Below are positions 51,990 to 62,055 of a stretch of DNA of 64,000 nt, one piece after another. The number at the start of each line of letters is the position of its first letter. The first letter of the stretch is position 1. The DNA is from Geotalea toluenoxydans JCM 15764 (GTDB lineage Bacteria; Desulfobacterota; Desulfuromonadia; Geobacterales; Geobacteraceae). Location: the NCBI RefSeq assembly GCF_001311985.1, contig NZ_BBCJ01000014.1:1-64000 (forward strand), given 5' to 3'. The notes beneath the pieces are model-generated. The model was not told the origin of the DNA and did no database searches. It was given only the letters and a program-made list of their open reading frames with translations. A program made the position numbers and the translations under genes.

Positions 51990-52095
51990 TACCCCCTCCA
52001 GAAGCGGGAGGGGGCGAGGGGGAGGGTGAAGCAGAAGGAAGTGATGGTAGAGTTTCACCCCCCCATTCCTGTCCCTCCACGGTGGGAGGGAACAT
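51990..52095. repeat. purine/pyrimidine-rich palindromic intergenic repeat
   Basis: CCCCCTCC...GGAGGGGG, GAGGGGGAGGG and later CACCCCCCCA and CCCTCC resemble the element at 32410-32512. The remaining bases to 52215 are AT-rich; ACTAAT and ATTAGT form a short palindrome at about 52126-52151 that could be an operator. No gene is seen. Confidence 0.55.
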
Positions 52096-52215
52096 TTGTA
52101 ATGAATTGAAGGTAATTAAACAATACTAATACTAACAGTGCTGGCATTAGTGTCAAATAATTTTTTTATGGCTGGAGTGTGATAGTATTAAAATACATTT
52201 ATTTGTGGAGGCCGC

Positions 52216-54103
52216 ATGATCGGTGCCAGAAGACTGCCCATTGGAGCTGATGTCATGGCCCATGGAGGTGTCCACTTTCGCGTCTGGGCACCGAAACGGA
52301 AAACTGTGGAAGTCCTGATGGAGGGGAGTCTCGACGGAGAGCAGTGTGAAAGTTTCTCTTTCGGGCTAACCGCCGAGGCGGGCGGATATTTCTCCGGGTT
52401 CTGCCGGTCGGCATTGCTGGATGGCTCTATCGCTATCGTCTTGACAGCAGCGTTGCTTTTCCCGATCCTGCCTCGCGTTTTCAGCCTTCCGGACCCCACG
52501 GGCCGTCTTGCATCATCGATCCAAGCTTCAACTGGACCGACTCCGATTGGCGCGGCATAGGCAAAGAGGGCAACGTCATATATGAAATGCACATCGGCAC
52601 TTTCACCAGGGACGGCACCTGGCATGGGGCAGCGAAAGAGCTGTCAGAGCTTGCCCAGCTAGGGATCAATGTGGTGGAGCTGATGCCGATTGCCGATTTT
52701 CCAGGCGAATTCGGCTGGGGCTACGACGGGGTAGATCTTTTTGCTCCGACCAGGCTCTACGGCCGCCCCGACGACCTGAGGACCTTCGTGGATACCGCCC
52801 ACAACTGCGGAATAGGAGTAATTCTGGATGTTGTCTATAACCATCTGGGCCCTGAGGGAAACTACCTGAAGCAGTTTTCCGATCATTATTTCACCGACAG
52901 ATACAGGAATGAATGGGGCGAGGCTGTCAATTTCGATGGCGATGGGGCCGGTCCGGTCAGGGAATTTTTCATGGCCAATGCTGCCTATTGGATCGACGAG
53001 TTCCACCTGGACGGTTTGCGCGTCGATGCCACCCAGCAGATCTATGATGCTTCACCCCGACATATTATTGCCTGCATCAACGAAAAGGTGCGAAAGGCAG
53101 CCGGAGAAAAATCCGTATTCCTGGTGGGGGAGAACGAGCCCCAGCAGATTAAATGTCTACAACCACCCGAGCAGGGAGGCTATGGTTTCGATGTGGTCTG
53201 GAACGATGACTTCCACCACAGTGCCCACGCTGCCGTCAGCGGATACAATGAGGCATATTACAGCGAATATCTGGGGACCTCACAGGAACTGGTATCGGCA
53301 GTGAAATATGGGTACCTGTACCAGGGCCAGCGTTATTTCTGGCAGGGCAAGCGTCGTGGCAGCTCCACCAGGGGGGTGAAGCGATCCTGTTTCGTCAACT
53401 TCATCCAGAACCATGACCAGATCGCCAACTCGGCATGGGGCTTCCGCATCCACCAGTTGACGAGCCCCGGCAGCTACAGGGCCATCACCACACTACTGCT
53501 CCTGGCGCCCAGCACGCCGATGCTCTTTCAGGGGCAGGAATTTGCCGCTTCGACCCCGTTTCTGTACTTCGCCGACCTCTGCGCAGAGGTGGCAAACATG
53601 GTGCGCAAGGGAGGGTGGAATTTCTCAGCCAGTTCACCAATGTTGCCTCCCAGGAGATAATCGACAGTCTGGACAGCCCAGCCGCCCTGAACACCTTTGA
53701 GAGATCGCGCCTCAATCTGGAGGAAAGGCAAAAGCATGGCAGAATTTACGCCCTGCACCGGGATCTCATCAGGCTTAGGCGAGAAGATGCCGTTTTCAGT
53801 GCCGGTGCATCTTCTTTCATTGACGGGGCTGTCCTTGGTGCAGAAGGTTTTGTCATTCGCTACCTGCATGGGGATGATGAAAGGCTGTTGCTGGTGAATC
53901 TCGGGAGGGAATTGAGGCTGAGGCCGGCGCCTGAACCGCTGCTTGCACCACCCCAGGGTGGCGTGTGGAAGGTGGCCTGGTCCAGCGAGAAGCCAGAGTA
54001 TGGCGGCTCAGGGTATTCCGAGCCTGAGACGGAAAACTTCTGGAGAATTCTGGGCCATGCCGCAGTAGTTCTGGTTCCGGCCCCCAATGGAGGAGGATTA
54101 TGA
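52216..54103 (+). CDS. treZ: malto-oligosyltrehalose trehalohydrolase (two indels)
   Basis: The ~629-residue GH13 enzyme releases trehalose from the reducing end of maltooligosyl-trehalose. The N-terminal module starts RRLPIGADVMAHGGVHFRVW. The GH13 regions are DVVYNHLGPEGNYL, DGLRVDATQQIYD with the nucleophile Asp, FLVGENEPQQ with the acid Glu and VNFIQNHDQIAN. Breaks lie near 52405 and near 53620. No treY is in the window, so the source of its substrate is elsewhere, or it acts on another glucan. It is coupled to the next gene by ATGA. The start is preceded by GTGGAGG. Confidence 0.88.
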
Positions 54104-56136
54104 ATTCAATTCGCAGGGAGATGCCTTTTACCGGGCCGAACATGACCCGCGATCAAGTGCTGCTGAAAAGGGAATGGCTGGTCACGAACGGTCTTGGCGG
54201 CTATGCTTCCGGGACGGTCAGTGGTGCACTGACCCGCCGCTATCATGGCCTGCTCGTCGCCGCCTATCCAACCCCCATGGGTCGCAACATGGTCTTCAGC
54301 AAAGTGACCGAGCGGCTCAGGTTCGAAGATGGAAGCGTGGTCATGCTGGGAGGTAATGAGAGGGGGGACGGCTCGGTGGAGCTTTTCGGTTCCGAAAACC
54401 TCTTCTCATTCGTCCTGGAAGACGGGCTGCCGGTGTGGCAATACCATATCAATGGTACTGTTATTGAGAAGAGGATATTTCTCATTCACAAGCAGAACAC
54501 GGTTCATGTGAACTATCGGATGCTTGAAGGGGAGCAGCAGGTAAGGCTCAAACTGCAGCCCTCCGTTCATTTTCGACCCCATGATGCGCCGGTGAACGCC
54601 CCGGCCATAGAATCCTATGTTTTTTCGGCAGTGGAAAACCGCTACCAGATATCCTCCGGCAGAAGGTCGCCACAGCTTCGCCTGGTGCTCCACGGGCTGC
54701 ACGGGACCTTTACCCTGGAAGAAAAGACCATTCCGGATATCTTTTACCGCATCGAGCACAACCGTGGCTATGAAGACGCAGGAGATCTCTGGAGTCCCGG
54801 CTATTTTGCCATCGATCTGGCCAAGGGAGAAGATGCCACCCTCATCGCTTCCACGGAAAAATGGGAAACCATCGCTGCCTTGTCCCCCAGTGAAGCCTTC
54901 AGACTGGAGAAGGAGCGCCGGCGTCTGCTTCTGGCTGCCGCCGATCCGGGGGCACGGTCAGGCTTGCCGGCCGAGCTGGTCTTTGCCGCCGACCAGTTCA
55001 TTATCTCTCCAACCGGAAGAGTGGAGGATTATGTTCGTGCCAATGCCATGGGAGACGAGATTCGCACGGTCATAGCGGGCTACCACTGGTTCACCGACTG
55101 GGGCAGGGACACCATGATTTCCCTTGAGGGTCTCACCCTTTGCACCGGGCGGATCAATGAAGCGGGCTGGATTCTCAGGACCTTTTCCCACTATATCCGC
55201 GATGGCCTCATTCCAAACATGTTCCCCGAAGAAGACGGAAGGCTCTATCACACCGCCGATGCGACCCTGTGGTTCTTCCATGCCCTGGACCGTTATGTGG
55301 AAGTCACCAGGGACCGGGCGACACTGGTGTTGATCCTGCCCAAGCTGAAGGAAATAATTGACCGGCATCTGGCCGGGACACGTTTCGGTATCGGCATCGA
55401 CCCGGCGGATAGCCTGCTGCGGCAGGGCGCCGAAGGTTACCAGCTGACCTGGATGGATGCAAAGGTGGCCGACTGGGTCGTTACACCGCGCCGTGGCAAA
55501 GCGGTGGAGATCAATGCCCTCTGGTACAATGCCCTGCGGCTTCTGGAGAAATGGAGCCGTGAGGAGGCCGACGAAAAGCTTGCAGCTCAGCTTGGTTCTC
55601 TCGCCGATCAGACGAGCCGCTCCTTCAACAAACGTTTCTGGTACGAGGAGGGAGGGTACCTTTATGATGTTGTGGACGGTGAACAGGGAGACGACCCGGC
55701 CTGCCGCCCCAATCAGGTATTAGCCATTGCCCTTCGTTATCCGGTGCTGGAACCATCCCGTTGGGAGAGGGTCCTGTCCGTTGTCAAAGAGCGTTTGCTG
55801 ACGCCGGTCGGCTTGAGGACGCTGGCCCCGGGACATCCCGACTACAAGGAAAAGTACTTCGGCGATCTGAGATCCAGGGATGCGTCCTATCATCAGGGGA
55901 CAGTCTGGCCCTGGCTTCTGGGGCCTTTCGTAGATGCCTGGCTGCGGCTGTATCCGGACGACAAGCCGGGGGCAAGGGGATTCCTGGAAGGGCTGACAGA
56001 CCAGCTTAATCATAAGTGTGTCGGTAGTATCAACGAGGTGTTCGATGCGGAAGAGCCCTACTCGCCGCGGGGGTGCGTTGCACAGGCGTGGAGCGTGGCG
56101 GAGATGCTCAGATGCTGGTTGAAAACCTCCGGCTGA
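54100..56136 (+). CDS. glycogen-debranching-type amylo-alpha-1,6-glucosidase
   Basis: This intact 678-residue protein combines a bacterial GDE N-terminal beta domain (WLVTNGLGGYASGTVSGALT) with a C-terminal (alpha/alpha)6 GH133-type catalytic domain. YHWFTDWGRDTMISLEGLTL, YQLTWMDAKVADWVVTPRRG and EINALWYNALRLLEKW are its signature segments. It should cleave alpha-1,6 branches of glycogen. It overlaps treZ by 4 bases; together they suggest turnover of an alpha-glucan to trehalose. A terminator follows. Confidence 0.9.
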   Translation: MNSIRREMPFTGPNMTRDQVLLKREWLVTNGLGGYASGTVSGALTRRYHGLLVAAYPTPMGRNMVFSKVTERLRFEDGSVVMLGGNERGDGSVELFGSENLFSFVLEDGLPVWQYHINGTVIEKRIFLIHKQNTVHVNYRMLEGEQQVRLKLQPSVHFRPHDAPVNAPAIESYVFSAVENRYQISSGRRSPQLRLVLHGLHGTFTLEEKTIPDIFYRIEHNRGYEDAGDLWSPGYFAIDLAKGEDATLIASTEKWETIAALSPSEAFRLEKERRRLLLAAADPGARSGLPAELVFAADQFIISPTGRVEDYVRANAMGDEIRTVIAGYHWFTDWGRDTMISLEGLTLCTGRINEAGWILRTFSHYIRDGLIPNMFPEEDGRLYHTADATLWFFHALDRYVEVTRDRATLVLILPKLKEIIDRHLAGTRFGIGIDPADSLLRQGAEGYQLTWMDAKVADWVVTPRRGKAVEINALWYNALRLLEKWSREEADEKLAAQLGSLADQTSRSFNKRFWYEEGGYLYDVVDGEQGDDPACRPNQVLAIALRYPVLEPSRWERVLSVVKERLLTPVGLRTLAPGHPDYKEKYFGDLRSRDASYHQGTVWPWLLGPFVDAWLRLYPDDKPGARGFLEGLTDQLNHKCVGSINEVFDAEEPYSPRGCVAQAWSVAEMLRCWLKTSG

Positions 56137-56169
56137 TGAAACACCCCCATCTGCGGCGTTGCCGGAAAA

Positions 56170-56201
56170 AAGAAATGGCCTGCATCAGCAGGCCATTTTT
56201 C
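56170..56201. terminator. bidirectional terminator
   Basis: AAATGGCCTGC/GCAGGCCATTT with a 4-base loop has poly-A on one side and poly-T on the other. It serves the debranching enzyme (+) and the Gly/Ser-rich protein gene (-). Confidence 0.9.
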
Positions 56202-56222
56202 ATGTGGATATGTGTAGAAAAA

Positions 56223-56798
56223 TCAGTAGCCTTTGGTACCCATATGTCCGTGGCTCGAACTGGTGTATGAACCCATGGTTCCCATGTGACCGGATTTCCC
56301 TTTCTCCATATCGCTACTTCTTCCGCCGGTGCCTGTGCCATAGGTGCCGCCCATGGAGCCGCCGGTGCCCATTTCCGTATCCGATCCATAAGTGCCGCCA
56401 GTGGAGCCGCCGGTGCCTGCGCCGGTATACGTTCCAAATGTGCCGCCCGTTGCTCCACCAGTACCGGTGTCATAAGTATCACTGGTCGAACCACCGGTGC
56501 CGGTCTCATAAGTGTCACTGGTGGAGCCACCTGTGCCCGAACCAGTACCGTATGTATCACTTGTCGACCCACCAGAACCGCTTGTCGAACCACCGGTCGA
56601 GCCACCCATGCCGCTGCCGGTGTCGCTGCCGTAAGAACCGGTTGTCGATCCGCCAGAGCCGCTGCCGGTCATGCCGGAAGAACTGTCCGACCCGGAAGAG
56701 CTGCCCATACTGCTACCGCTGGTACTTGCGCTGAAAGCAAATCCCGATAGAGCAATCAACGCTGCAGCGGTAAAAACCAAACGTTTTACATTCTTCAT
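56223..56798 (-). CDS. secreted Gly/Ser/Thr-rich repeat protein
   Basis: The 191-residue protein starts MKNVKRLVFTAAALIALSGF, with a signal peptide cleaved near AFSA. The mature chain is low-complexity, built of units like GTGGSTSDTYETGTGG with Ser, Gly, Thr, Tyr and Asp; it has no Cys. The last 40 residues change to Met/His/Lys-containing text (EKGKSGHMGTMGS). I recognise no family. It may be an extended surface or matrix protein. Repeats at the DNA level suggest unit expansion. AGGAGGAAC precedes the ATG. Confidence 0.8.
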   Translation of the reverse strand: MKNVKRLVFTAAALIALSGFAFSASTSGSSMGSSSGSDSSSGMTGSGSGGSTTGSYGSDTGSGMGGSTGGSTSGSGGSTSDTYGTGSGTGGSTSDTYETGTGGSTSDTYDTGTGGATGGTFGTYTGAGTGGSTGGTYGSDTEMGTGGSMGGTYGTGTGGRSSDMEKGKSGHMGTMGSYTSSSHGHMGTKGY

Positions 56799-57014
56799 CG
56801 TTGTTCCTCCTCTTTCTGTTTGTTTATGCGCACATGTAAAAGGTAGCGCAGAGCTATAGATGAAACTATATCATCCGAGTTAAGATGTTCAAATTTAAAA
56901 TAATTAATTGTGGCAGCAGGGACCCCCATATTATCTTCTTGCGTTGGGTGGCGACCGCCATATACTGTCAGGAAAAAAGCGACATTTTCAGGTTGGCCGG
57001 GAAAAGGAAATTGC

Positions 57015-59488
57015 ATGCAGACCTTGATCGATCTTTTTGAGACATTCCCCCTGAGAGGAAAGGATACCGCCTTCGTCAACAGAACCGGCGTCCGCAGGTT
57101 CATCTTCTCCTATCAGGAGTTTCACCTGCTTTCCAGAAAAATGGCCCGCCTGCTGGCTGACCGGGGTGTGGCAACCGGGGACCGTGTGCTGATTTGGGGG
57201 CCGAACTCCCCGTGGTGGGCTGTAGCATTCTGGGGAGCCATTGTCCGCGGGGCTGTAGCGGTACCCGTCGATTTCATGTCGGAAAGGGAGCGTGCTGAGA
57301 CCATTGCCGGGCTTACCGAGGCCAAAGTCGTCATCCAGAGCCGCTTCAAGATCGAGCCTCTGGACCATGCATCATCCATCCTGCTGGAGGATCTGGAATA
57401 CGATCTTGCCGGTCTTGAACCGTTCACTGAAATTGCCAGGCCTGCTCCCGATGACGTTGCCGAGCTTATCTACACTTCGGGTACGACAGGGAATCCGAAA
57501 GGGGTAATTCTTACCCATGGCAATCTGATGGCCAACATTATGCAAGTGAATGAGCACATCCCCGTTGTAACCTCACAATTCAACTTTCTCTCGCTGTTGC
57601 CGCTTTCCCACATGTTCGAGCAGATGGGGGGCTTCTTTACCCCGCTTTACAACGGCTCCACCATCGTCTACCTGCGGACCTTGAAGCCATCGGCCATCAT
57701 GGAGGCGCTTGGGGAAGAGGATATCTATGCCATGGTCGCCGTTCCCCGGCTGCTCCAGCTATTGAAGAGCTCCATGGAACGGGAATTGGATGAGAAAGGG
57801 CTCGGTAATGTCTTCAGATTCCTGATGAAGAGGGGGGAGACGCTATCCCCGAGGGCGCGGAAGCTGCTTTTTTTTCCCATCCAGCGTAAATTCGGCCGTC
57901 ACTTCAGCCTTTTCGTCTCGGGAGGGGCACCCCTCTCCCTGGACGTTTTCCTATTCTGGCAGAACTTGGGATTCAGGGTGGTGGAGGGCTACGGCCTTAC
58001 GGAATGCTCGCCGGTCCTGGCCGCCAACACCATGGACAAGCAGGTGGCGGGGGCGGTGGGGAAAGCCCTTCCCGGTATCGAGATCACCATCGAGGACAAT
58101 GAGATCCTCGCCAGGGGGAAGAATATCACCCCTGGCTATTACCGCAACGAGGCGGCAACGCGGGAGGCATTCACCGCCGATGGGCGGTTTCGCACCGGTG
58201 ACATGGGGGAAGTCTCGGCAGACGGCTGGCTGACCATCAAGGGACGGGCCAAGGAGCTCATCGTCACCGGCGCCGGGATCAATGTCTATCCGGACGAGAT
58301 CGAGGATATCTTCAACCAGACCAAGGGTGTGCGTGAATCGTGCGTCATCGGCATGGACAGGGGAGGCGGCGAGGAGGTCCATGCCGTGCTGCTTTTGGAC
58401 GGCAGCAGCAGAAAGCCGGAAGAAATAGTCGCTGAGGTCAACAAACGGCTCGACTCTTTGCACCAGGTAACAGGCTTCTCCGTGTGGCCGGAAGCTGAAT
58501 TTCCCAAGACTACTACGCTGAAGATCAGGAAATTCCAGGTCAAGGAAAAGCTGCAAAAAGGAGAAAAGGGGACAGGTGCGGGCACCGCGGCTGACCGGCT
58601 GATCACTTTGATCGCCCGGGTAACGGGAGCTGGTGTTGATGAGGTGAAGGAGGAATCACGCTGGTGGCCGACCTGGGGCTCACATCCATTGCCCGGCTGG
58701 AGCTGGTCAACTACCTGGAGCAGGAATTCCGCCTCGACCTGGAGGATTCCGTCATCGGCCCCGAGACACGGGTGCAGGAGCTGCGCCGCATCATCGAGAA
58801 GCGGGAGAAAATCGAGGGCAAGAACCATTTCCGCTTCTGGACCAACTCGAAACCGGTCAGGGCTCTGCGCATGTTCTGGGATGCCGTTTTCACCTATCCC
58901 CTTTTCCGCAGTATCGTCACCATTCAGGCGCGGGGCCGGGAAAAGCTCCAAGAGATAAAGGGGCCGGTCTTCTTCGTCTCCAATCACCTGAGCTATATGG
59001 ACCAGCCGGCAGTCATGTTCGCCCTGCCGCGGGAGATCCGCTACAACACCGCAACCGCCGCATGGGAGGAGTTTTTCTTCCGCAATTACCACAATGCCCT
59101 GCAGTGGATCTGGAAACGGCTCACCTACGAATATGCCACCTTCTTCCACAATGTCTTTCCCTTGCCGCAGAGCAGCGGTTTCCGCAAGTCATTTCGCTTC
59201 ATGGGCAGGCTTGTGGACTCCGGCCACAACATCCTCATCTTCGGAAGGGGAACGCTCCATAGACGCAGACTGCTGCCGTTCCAGCGGGGGCTGGGGATCA
59301 TGGTCAAGGAACTGGACATACCAGTGGTGCCGGTGAAGATCGAGGGGATCGAGAAGGTCCTGCCCCGGGGAGCCAGCCGGCCCAAACGGGGAAGGGTGAC
59401 GGTAACCTTCGGCAGCCCTCTGTACCTGAGCCGCGAGGAACCGGATAAAATTGTGGAGATGGCGCGGGGGGCGGTGGAGAGGTTGTGA
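57015..59488 (+). CDS. acyl-adenylate synthetase–ACP–PlsC fusion (indels)
   Basis: The ~824-residue protein has three parts. The AMP-forming synthetase shows ELIYTSGTTGNPKGVILTHG, VVEGYGLTECSPV, RFRTGDMGEVS and GRAKELIVTGAGINVYPDEI. A carrier domain follows near residue 550 with DLGLTSIARLEL, the Ser accepting phosphopantetheine. The C-terminal PlsC domain has NHLSYMDQP (NHx4D). The frame breaks near 58663. At 59235-59265 three bases are missing in total (CC and G), which destroys the FPEGERS motif yet restores the frame. It resembles fused Aas-like enzymes that activate a fatty acid and pass it to a lysophospholipid. The start is ATG 57015, with AAAGGAAA upstream. Confidence 0.85.
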
Positions 59489-59547
59489 TGGCGGGGTGAT
59501 AGCTTCTATGCTTGCCGAGTTTTCTTTTAGCCTCTCCTTTTAAGTCG

Positions 59548-59712
59548 TCATCTGAATGCAAGCCATACTTGGATTATAGCGGCTCCGGCCTGGACAGCAG
59601 CCAAAATCAGAGCAACATAGGTGAGTCTAGTCATAGCACTTGATGATTTATTTGTAGCATCTATAAGTCGGCGTATTGACCCATCAATAATTGGCCCAAA
59701 CTGGTCAGACAT
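59548..59712 (-). CDS. small single-span membrane protein
   Basis: The 54-residue protein starts MSDQFGPIIDGSIRRLIDAT and has one predicted membrane helix (YVALILAAVQAGAAIIQVWL) near its C-terminus. AAGGAG lies 9 bases before the ATG, which makes the start convincing. No family is recognised. It lies 87 bases downstream of the DUF4145 gene on the same strand, probably in the same transcript. It could anchor or partner the DUF4145 protein at the membrane. Confidence 0.65.
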   Translation of the reverse strand: MSDQFGPIIDGSIRRLIDATNKSSSAMTRLTYVALILAAVQAGAAIIQVWLAFR

Positions 59713-59799
59713 GATTCTCTTCTCCTTGTTTCTTTTCTTGTTACAACGGGTGTCGTGCGCAGCGGCTGAGCGTCAGCGAAGTCCGTCTGCTGCCGGGTA

Positions 59800-60438
59800 T
59801 TATGCACCTTCTTCGCTTTTGCCTTTTTTTGCCTTAACCATTCCTGGCATTGTAAAGGTATACATCAGGAATAATTCTGTGAAAGATAGAAGCTCGTCAG
59901 CAAATTCCTTACTCACAGGCTCTTCCTCATGTGCTGCATCATTCCCATTGTCTCTTATAATGTGAGCCCATTCTTTTAGGTCATCGGTGACTTTCCCCAT
60001 CTCATGGAGTTGTTCGATTCGCTTGTAAAGATTACCACTCCCTTCTGAATTTAGTGCCTTAACAGCAACTTCAAGTACTTTTCTCGACATCATTGCTGAA
60101 GCATCGAAACTACCAGCATTGAGACTGTGAGCAGCTTGAACAAAGAATGACTGTAAATTTACAGGCAGGTACTGGGGGGCCTCTATTACCTGTGGTTGGG
60201 GATATTCTTCTAATATTTTATGTCCTGTGGACTTATCAATATCTCCTGAAAAGCTGCTCGGAGGATGTCCTGAAAGGAAAGCTATTTTTACGAAATACCC
60301 CCCATGACAGCCTCCACACCGGAATGCAGTGAGGTATTCCTGCGGCGTACGCTTGTTAGGGTCAGCATAATCTGCAAAAGTAGTGAAAGTCATGCTGCCT
60401 GAATGGCAATGCGGACAATTCCTCGTAATAGTTCCCAT
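59800..60438 (-). CDS. DUF4145 domain protein
   Basis: The 212-residue protein begins with a zinc-ribbon-like Cys set: CPHCHSGS and FRCGGCHGG. The C-terminal half has the DUF4145 segments FDASAMMSRKVLEVAVKALN, KRIEQLHEMGKVTDDLKEWA and HIIRDNGNDAAHEEEPVSKE. DUF4145 is found alone and attached to restriction or other defence proteins; no activity is assigned. AAAGGAAG precedes the ATG. Its gene and the small membrane gene look like a two-gene cassette of lower GC than neighbours. The gene is intact. Bases 60439-60806 hold a GGCCC/GGGCC palindrome near 60541 but no gene. Confidence 0.8.
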   Translation of the reverse strand: MGTITRNCPHCHSGSMTFTTFADYADPNKRTPQEYLTAFRCGGCHGGYFVKIAFLSGHPPSSFSGDIDKSTGHKILEEYPQPQVIEAPQYLPVNLQSFFVQAAHSLNAGSFDASAMMSRKVLEVAVKALNSEGSGNLYKRIEQLHEMGKVTDDLKEWAHIIRDNGNDAAHEEEPVSKEFADELLSFTELFLMYTFTMPGMVKAKKGKSEEGA

Positions 60439-60806
60439 TTTGTTCTTCCTTTATATGATTACTTGCATATTAGGTTTTGACCAGTTAGTGTTATTTATCC
60501 CTTGTATCTACATATATGCTTTTCCCTGTTACCTCTCTTAGGCCCTTGTGGTTGGGGCCCTGCCTGCCAATCTTGAACCCGGAATTGTCGATACCACAGG
60601 TCTGCCTGCCTCGGTAAAACAACCTCCATCGGCTCGCGTCGAATCTAACAGGAAGATTTTGTCAATGCAAGTGAGTTCATTATAAATTCTGCAGGACCGG
60701 GCTTATGGACGGATGGCGGGCGGGTAGGGTATTTTTAGTCTTAGAACTTTACAATTAAAGCGGCCGTGATACCTTTATTAAATATCTCACATAAAGGTGG
60801 AGCGCC

Positions 60807-62055
60807 ATGCAAAAGAACCGTCAGAAAATTGTTGTGATGGGGCTTGGCTATATCGGGCTTCCTACTGCTTCAATGCTCGCTACCAAAGGCCATGAAGTAA
60901 TAGGGGTGGACATAAACGAGGAGGCGGTCAACACTATCAATTCGGGCAGGATTCACATCGTCGAGCCTGATCTGGACATCCTGGTTCGCTCTGCCGTCAA
61001 CAGCGGCAATCTCCGGGCATCGTTGGTCCCCGAGGAGGCGGATACCTTCATTATCGCCGTGCCTACTCCCTTCAAAAACGGGGAACAGGCCCATTTGAAG
61101 ATCCCCGATGTGAGTTATGTGGATGCCGCTACGCGGGCCATTGCGCCTTTTCTTCGGGAAGGAAGTCTCATCATCCTGGAATCCACGTCGCCGGTGGGGA
61201 CCACCGAGCGATCGGTGAGATAATCAAGCAGCTGCGGCCGGACCTGGCACAGCATCCGGGTACCAACAACCATTCCCCCCAGGTTTTCATCGCCCATTGC
61301 CCGGAAAGGGTGCTGCCGGGACACATAATCCGCGAACTGGTGGACAATGACCGGATCATCGGCGGCGTTAACAAGGCTTCTGCCGAAAAGGCCAGAGATT
61401 TATACAACACTTTCTGCAACGGTACCATTTTCCTTACCGACAGCAAGACGGCGGAGATGTCCAAGCTGGTGGAAAATTCTTTCCGCGATGTGAACATTGC
61501 CTTTGCCAACGAACTGTCACTGATCAGCGACCGAGTTGGGGTAAACGTCTGGGATGTGATCGAACTGGCCAATCGCCATCCGCGAGTGAATATCCTCAAC
61601 CCCGGACCGGGAGTGGGGGGGCACTGCATCGCCGTCGATCCCTGGTTCGTGGTTTCCGCTGCGCCGGAAGAGGCGCGGCTGATTCGTACAGCTCGGGAAG
61701 TGAACGATCACAAGCCCCATTGGGTCATGAACAAGATAAAGGCCAAGGCGGAGCGGTTCAAGGAACCGGTTATCGGCTGCCTGGGACTGTCCTTCAAGGC
61801 CAATATCGACGATCTGCGCGAGTCGCCGGCAATGGAAATCACCAAAGGGCTTATTTCAAGCGGGGTGGCAGGGTGATGGCATGTGAACCCAATGTGTGCA
61901 ATGGATCGGCAGGCATGGAGCTGCATGAGTTGTCCCAGGTGCTGCGCGAGGCGGATATTTTGGTGGTTCTGGTCGACCACGACGAATTCAAAACCATAGA
62001 CAAAGAACTTCTCAAGGAGAAGGTGGTTATAGATACCCGTGGAGTGTGGCGTTAA
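60807..62055 (+). CDS. wecC: UDP-N-acetyl-D-mannosamine dehydrogenase (two indels)
   Basis: The ~417-residue NAD-dependent enzyme oxidises UDP-ManNAc to UDP-ManNAcA. The N-terminal Rossmann motif is VVMGLGYIGLPTASMLATKG. SKTAEMSKLVENSFRDVNIA is the central helix, and GPGVGGHCIAVDPWF holds the catalytic Cys. The frame breaks near 61211 (GTTER|IGEIIKQL) and near 61868 (GVA|GGRVMACEP). GGTGGAG precedes the ATG. Its stop codon overlaps, in the opposite sense, that of the histidine kinase (TTAA). It may feed surface polysaccharide synthesis; no wecB neighbour is seen in this window. Confidence 0.92.

Noticed and set aside
60541..60660. tRNA-like or small RNA gene in the wecC upstream region
   Set aside because: A GGCCC/GGGCC hairpin is present, but no acceptor stem, anticodon arm or T-loop could be assembled.
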